Assembly (NCBI GenBank): GCA_026874595.1
Contig: CM049308.1
Location: 38,870,027 to 38,934,026, forward strand
Source of the DNA: Sipunculus nudus
Taxonomy: Eukaryota; Annelida; Sipuncula; Golfingiida; Sipunculidae
Length of the DNA: 64,000 bases
Reading direction: 5' to 3'
The translations under genes were made by a program, and so were the position numbers. This document shows positions 60,434-64,000 of the stretch, in pieces; position 1 is the stretch's first letter; each line of letters opens with the position of its first letter. The notes beneath the pieces were generated by a model that was not told the origin of the DNA, made no database searches, and saw only the letters and a list, made by a program, of their open reading frames with translations.

Positions 60434-60453
60434 TCAGATGATGGTATCCTTGA

Positions 60454-60462
60454 ATTTATATA
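60454..60462 (-). promoter_or_regulatory. TATA box of a possible minus-strand promoter
   Basis: Minus strand TATATAAAT, 53 bases before a perfect splice donor (CAG|GTAAGT). A palindrome GTTCCATCTCATGGAAC lies just upstream, at 60,471-60,487. The arrangement fits a promoter with a very short first exon; start site expected near 60,430. Confidence 0.45.
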
Positions 60463-60487
60463 CAGAAGATGTTCCATGAGATGGAAC

Positions 60488-62930
60488 GAACGTAAAGACC
60501 TCGTGGAGTTTTCGCTGCATCACCATGTCAAAGATGACATTATTGCCAAGTCACGATTTAGTATTAACACAGTAAATTGTATTAAGAAGTTAAGCACGAC
60601 AAGCGCGGTCCACTGGTTCTCAATGGATGGTTCATGACTTCTATTAGTGGTTTTTTAACATGGCACTTGTCTAAAGGACAATAATGTTTGCTTGTATCTA
60701 CAGGTCTGAATTCGAATTATATCACCATTTTAAACTGGAGAAGATTGGTTGGTTTAGAAAAACAAAATTCTAGTTTTGTGTATATTTATATTCAAACACA
60801 GATGGTATGGAATAGGTGTGGCTCATTCTGGATTAAACTGTAACGTTTCATTTGGAAACATTAAACAGACATTTTGTATTTTAAAACCTAAATGAGTATT
60901 CATTTCATTGTTTCAATAATGTGTAAAAGAATTACCAAACAAGCAAAACCTGATGTCTATCTTTCGCCTTTAAAAATTAAAGTTTATCGATTTTGTGTTA
61001 CATGAAGTCTGATACCTATATTATATGGGAAGAGTATTGATGCAGTTAAACCCGAAAGGACAGGTTAAAATTGTATATGTGACAGGAATAAATCTTATAT
61101 GATCCAGTCCAAGTGGTGCAAAGATATGACTAGGAAACTGGATATGAAAAAAATAATTGGATAACAATAATGAAATTTAAAGTATATTCTATCAAGAAGT
61201 TGGCTTTTATCACATAATTTTTTTTCTATCTGAAATAGAAAACAAATTTCATATTTCAACAATAAATTATATAAACCCTGAACCAGTGATACCATATATA
61301 AGAAGAAAAATATGAATTAATACCATGATATCATGTTGGTATCAGAGCGAGTTAAGGTTTGGGAAGTGTGATCTGGACGTTAAAAAAATATAAAAAAAAA
61401 GAGATGAAGTCTTTCACATAATAATGCACCCCTTGTGGCTTCAGCAAAACGACAGAGAGATCATCCGCTGGAATGTCCTTGCTGAAGTGTACTGCATATT
61501 TGTATAATGTAAACTTTTTTTTTTCTTAAGATGATAAGGATGTGCATTTTCCGTGTATATAGGTGTCTTTATATATATGTGTGTGTGCATGTTTGAATGA
61601 ATATATATGTATTCCTGAAACACATTCATCATATAATATTCCCGTGTGCACGAGCTGTAGAGAAACTTATATCCGTACACTATTGTTGCATTTGTCTAGC
61701 AGGATTAATTAACTTCAGTAAATGTACTTTAATCACACATATGTGGGTGATAACAGGAACAAAGTGGCTGCACACTGCTAAAACCCAGATTGACAGTTTT
61801 TTTTTCAATAAAAGGCCAAATATAATAGGTGGTTGTTTATATTAAATTTGATTTTAACTGTCAAATGCATGTATCAGGAGGCATCTTTTGTTTTCTTTGA
61901 AGTTAAAAGGCGTGCTCATAATCCGAAATGGCTGCCTATAAGGTCGCCAAAAGAGGTCTACCGTAAGTTCATGGCACAAGGAAACAAGTGGTGGAAGAAA
62001 GTTGCATTTTTTATTACATTAAATTTGTCACATTAATTTTATATCACAAATGATATATGAGTTATAGTTTACTGTTATATTGTGTGTTTTGGTGTAAATC
62101 TTGATCATTAACTCTCAACACTTTTCAGGCGTCACAATTTATATGGTCGTTGATTAGTGGAAAGACTCCTGTATAAGCTACAATATTTTACCGATAGAGT
62201 TTTGTCCGTTACTAATGGGCTCGCCATTACTAAACTTAAAAAAAAGTATTTAGATTCCAGAAAGTGCCTTTTGACATATTGTGGATGTAAGCTGAATGAA
62301 AATGTGACCGCAATAAGATAAATCCAAGATGGCCTTTTTCTTGACACAGGCTCGTTGAGTTTAAAAATAGAAAGGCTGATACTTGTGAGTGCATGTATGT
62401 ATTACATAGAAGTTATATTGGAAAGGTAAATGAGATTTATTTAATCATTGTTACATTTATAACATTCCGAAGGAAACTTTATTTTATAACGGGATTCCTG
62501 TGTCGGGAGCAAAATACAATATTTTGAGCAACATGATGATTCAAATAGAATTTATATAGTTAAATTAGTATATTGAAACCCGTTCCCGTAAACTAATAGG
62601 ATAAAAAAAAATCATTGTTGTCACGATTTAAATCACCCAATTTGGCAGGTGAAGTAAGAGTAGCTGGTTAACTATGAGTGGTAGAAAGACCAGTTCTAAA
62701 TTAAAAGGTAAATAAAAAGATTACCAAAATTAAGAATGCGACAGTTTTTATAAAACAGTTCATAAGGGCGGCACACTTAATATTGGGAGACAAAGTGCAA
62801 TGCCAGCATAGAAAGGAGCAGTTTTAATTATTCAACGTGTGGTCTCGTTTAATTAAATATATACTTTTTTCAATTAGTTTGATAGTTAAAAGCACGTTTT
62901 ACATTTATCAAATTAGGGGAAAGTGGCAAA
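60488..62930. other. No supported gene
   Basis: AT-rich, short open frames on both strands without domains. A plus-strand frame near 61,890-62,030 (PKWLPIRSPKEVYRKF) is unrecognised and has no clear splice context. Confidence 0.35.
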
Positions 62931-62935
62931 CGAGG

Positions 62936-63150
62936 CTTTAAAAGCTCGGCTTACTCCGCTGGCGAAGTGGGTTCGAACCCCGGCGTGGGCATGAGTCAGA
63001 GTTGGTTGTAGTTTAAAGTCCAAGGCCGGCGGTTTTCTCCGTGTTCTCTGGTTTCTTTGCCCAAACAGACTACCAATCGCCACCATCTGAGCCATCGAGA
63101 GTGCCACGATTATTTGGACTAACTATTTTTTTTACAATCCATGTAAAATA
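62936..63150 (+). mobile_element. tRNA-derived SINE with shared central domain
   Basis: Head with GTGGGTTCGAACCCCGG (T-arm, B box), then GGCGGTTTTCTCCGTGTTCT followed by CTGGTTTC, then ATCTGAGCCATCGAGAGTGC and a tail TACAATCCATGTAAAATAAA. The last three blocks match the truncated minus-strand copy at 6,285-6,425. The A-box half is poorly preserved. Confidence 0.65.
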
Positions 63151-63699
63151 AATTAGTTGATTTTTTATTATTCATATGATCACAGGTTGACACCGATTAA
63201 GATCAGTAACTTCGTGCTTAATATTCATCCAACCAAAACATATACATAAATTAACCAGAGCAAGGGAAACTTTGACCACCCACGAATTAATAGTTAGTCA
63301 TGCATGCATATAAGAGGTGCTCATTCAGGCAGTACAAAGAATATAAAATATTTTGTGAATTTTTATGAAAGAAAAAGACAATCTAAAGATCACTTGGTTG
63401 ATAAAGTATACCTTTATAACAACAACAGATGTACGGCTGGGGATAAGATGAACGTACACATACATTATGGATGTATAATTTCGCCATAAATTTTTGTGTG
63501 ATATTTTCTAAACATGTCTAGTCATACCATCTGAATATATATATCGGTTAATCATATAAACGGGACTGTATGTTTACTCTGCTTTTGAAAACCAAAAACA
63601 CGGATACTCGTAGATGCCCTTGTATTTTCTAATAAATCTTGTACTGTCGGGCACGAAGTGTGTACATTTTCCTTAATCCTTAAATCAAGAGATATTTTA

Positions 63700-64000
63700 A
63701 ATTATTTTCAAGGGGCTCTCTTCGTGTGTTCAATGCCAAACTAAATTTGTATATATCTAAACAAAAGCAGTTTATTACTCTGAATCCAAGCCCGTGTGAC
63801 ATTTTGTTCCGCCGCAAGCAGTGCCAGAAGCGAACACAGTGCAAGAACCGGACAAGGCGTTCCGGCATTGGCGAATTACCTTTCTTAAATGCACTCCCAG
63901 ATTTGAATGAACATTTTTTTAACATTTTTACTTACAAACTTGTACTTAAAATGGATTACATATCAGTCATATCGCCATCGGTGTCTGTTATGACATTGCT
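63700..64000. other. Overlapping open frames at the window edge
   Basis: On the plus strand a frame is open from about 63,700 to the window end and includes SPCDILFRRKQCQKRTQCKN. On the minus strand the same DNA reads VIRQCRNALSGSCTVFASGT then ACGGTKCHTGLDSE and two stops, a Cys-rich ending with a GTxCGxxKxC pattern reminiscent of ADAMTS-type Cys-rich regions. The block is GC-richer than its surroundings. No firm splice sites; I cannot decide which, if either, is real. Confidence 0.3.

Overview
This window looks like invertebrate nuclear DNA, most likely lophotrochozoan and probably molluscan. It is AT-rich with long introns, exons of a secreted Kunitz/antistasin-type protein, several tRNA-derived SINEs and MITE-like foldbacks, a Ty3/gypsy element with 2.1 kb LTRs, and an L1/Tx1-like LINE ending in a TAA repeat. 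No bacterial-type operon, rRNA, free-standing tRNA gene or CRISPR array is visible. The phylum is an inference from these families.

The only convincing host gene lies on the minus strand from about 29.09 kb down to about 6.6 kb. I reconstructed 15 exons from splice signals and reading phase: 29068-29020, 27530-27324, 26246-26082, 23887-23687, 23301-23107, 22334-22225, 19907-19817, 19366-19193, 16739-16585, 14523-14439, 13075-12908, 12018-11186, 10763-10667, 8929-8747 and 6999-about 6590. Every junction keeps phase, and the joined reading frame is 905 codons plus a stop. The predicted product is secreted: a signal peptide, four Kunitz domains, then three repeats of an antistasin-like / short six-Cys module / Kunitz cassette. 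All seven Kunitz domains lack Lys or Arg at the usual P1 position, and the first has lost the C14-C38 disulfide as a pair, so ordinary trypsin inhibition is unlikely. The introns carry microsatellites, a tRNA-derived SINE, small inverted-repeat elements and a 1.4 kb foldback region.

From 29.1 to 37.2 kb there is no supported gene, only MITE copies, inverted and tandem repeats and a duplicated tRNA-derived SINE. From 37,223 to 56,687 one nested mobile-element locus is bounded by a TGAT target-site duplication: a decayed Ty3/gypsy element (5' LTR, PBS, gag, protease, RT, RNase H, integrase, tail) whose 3' LTR was hit by an L1/Tx1-like LINE. A 3.7 kb stretch spanning pol tail, LTR and LINE 5' end was later duplicated in tandem. 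All its ORFs are broken.

From 56.7 kb to the end little is coding. A TATA box with a perfect splice donor at about 60.4 kb on the minus strand could be the promoter and untranslated first exon of a minus-strand gene. The Kunitz gene is a candidate because its ATG-bearing exon is itself preceded by a splice acceptor. A second SINE lies at 63.0 kb, and the last 300 bases contain overlapping open frames of uncertain meaning. The first 6 kb hold tandem and dispersed repeats only.
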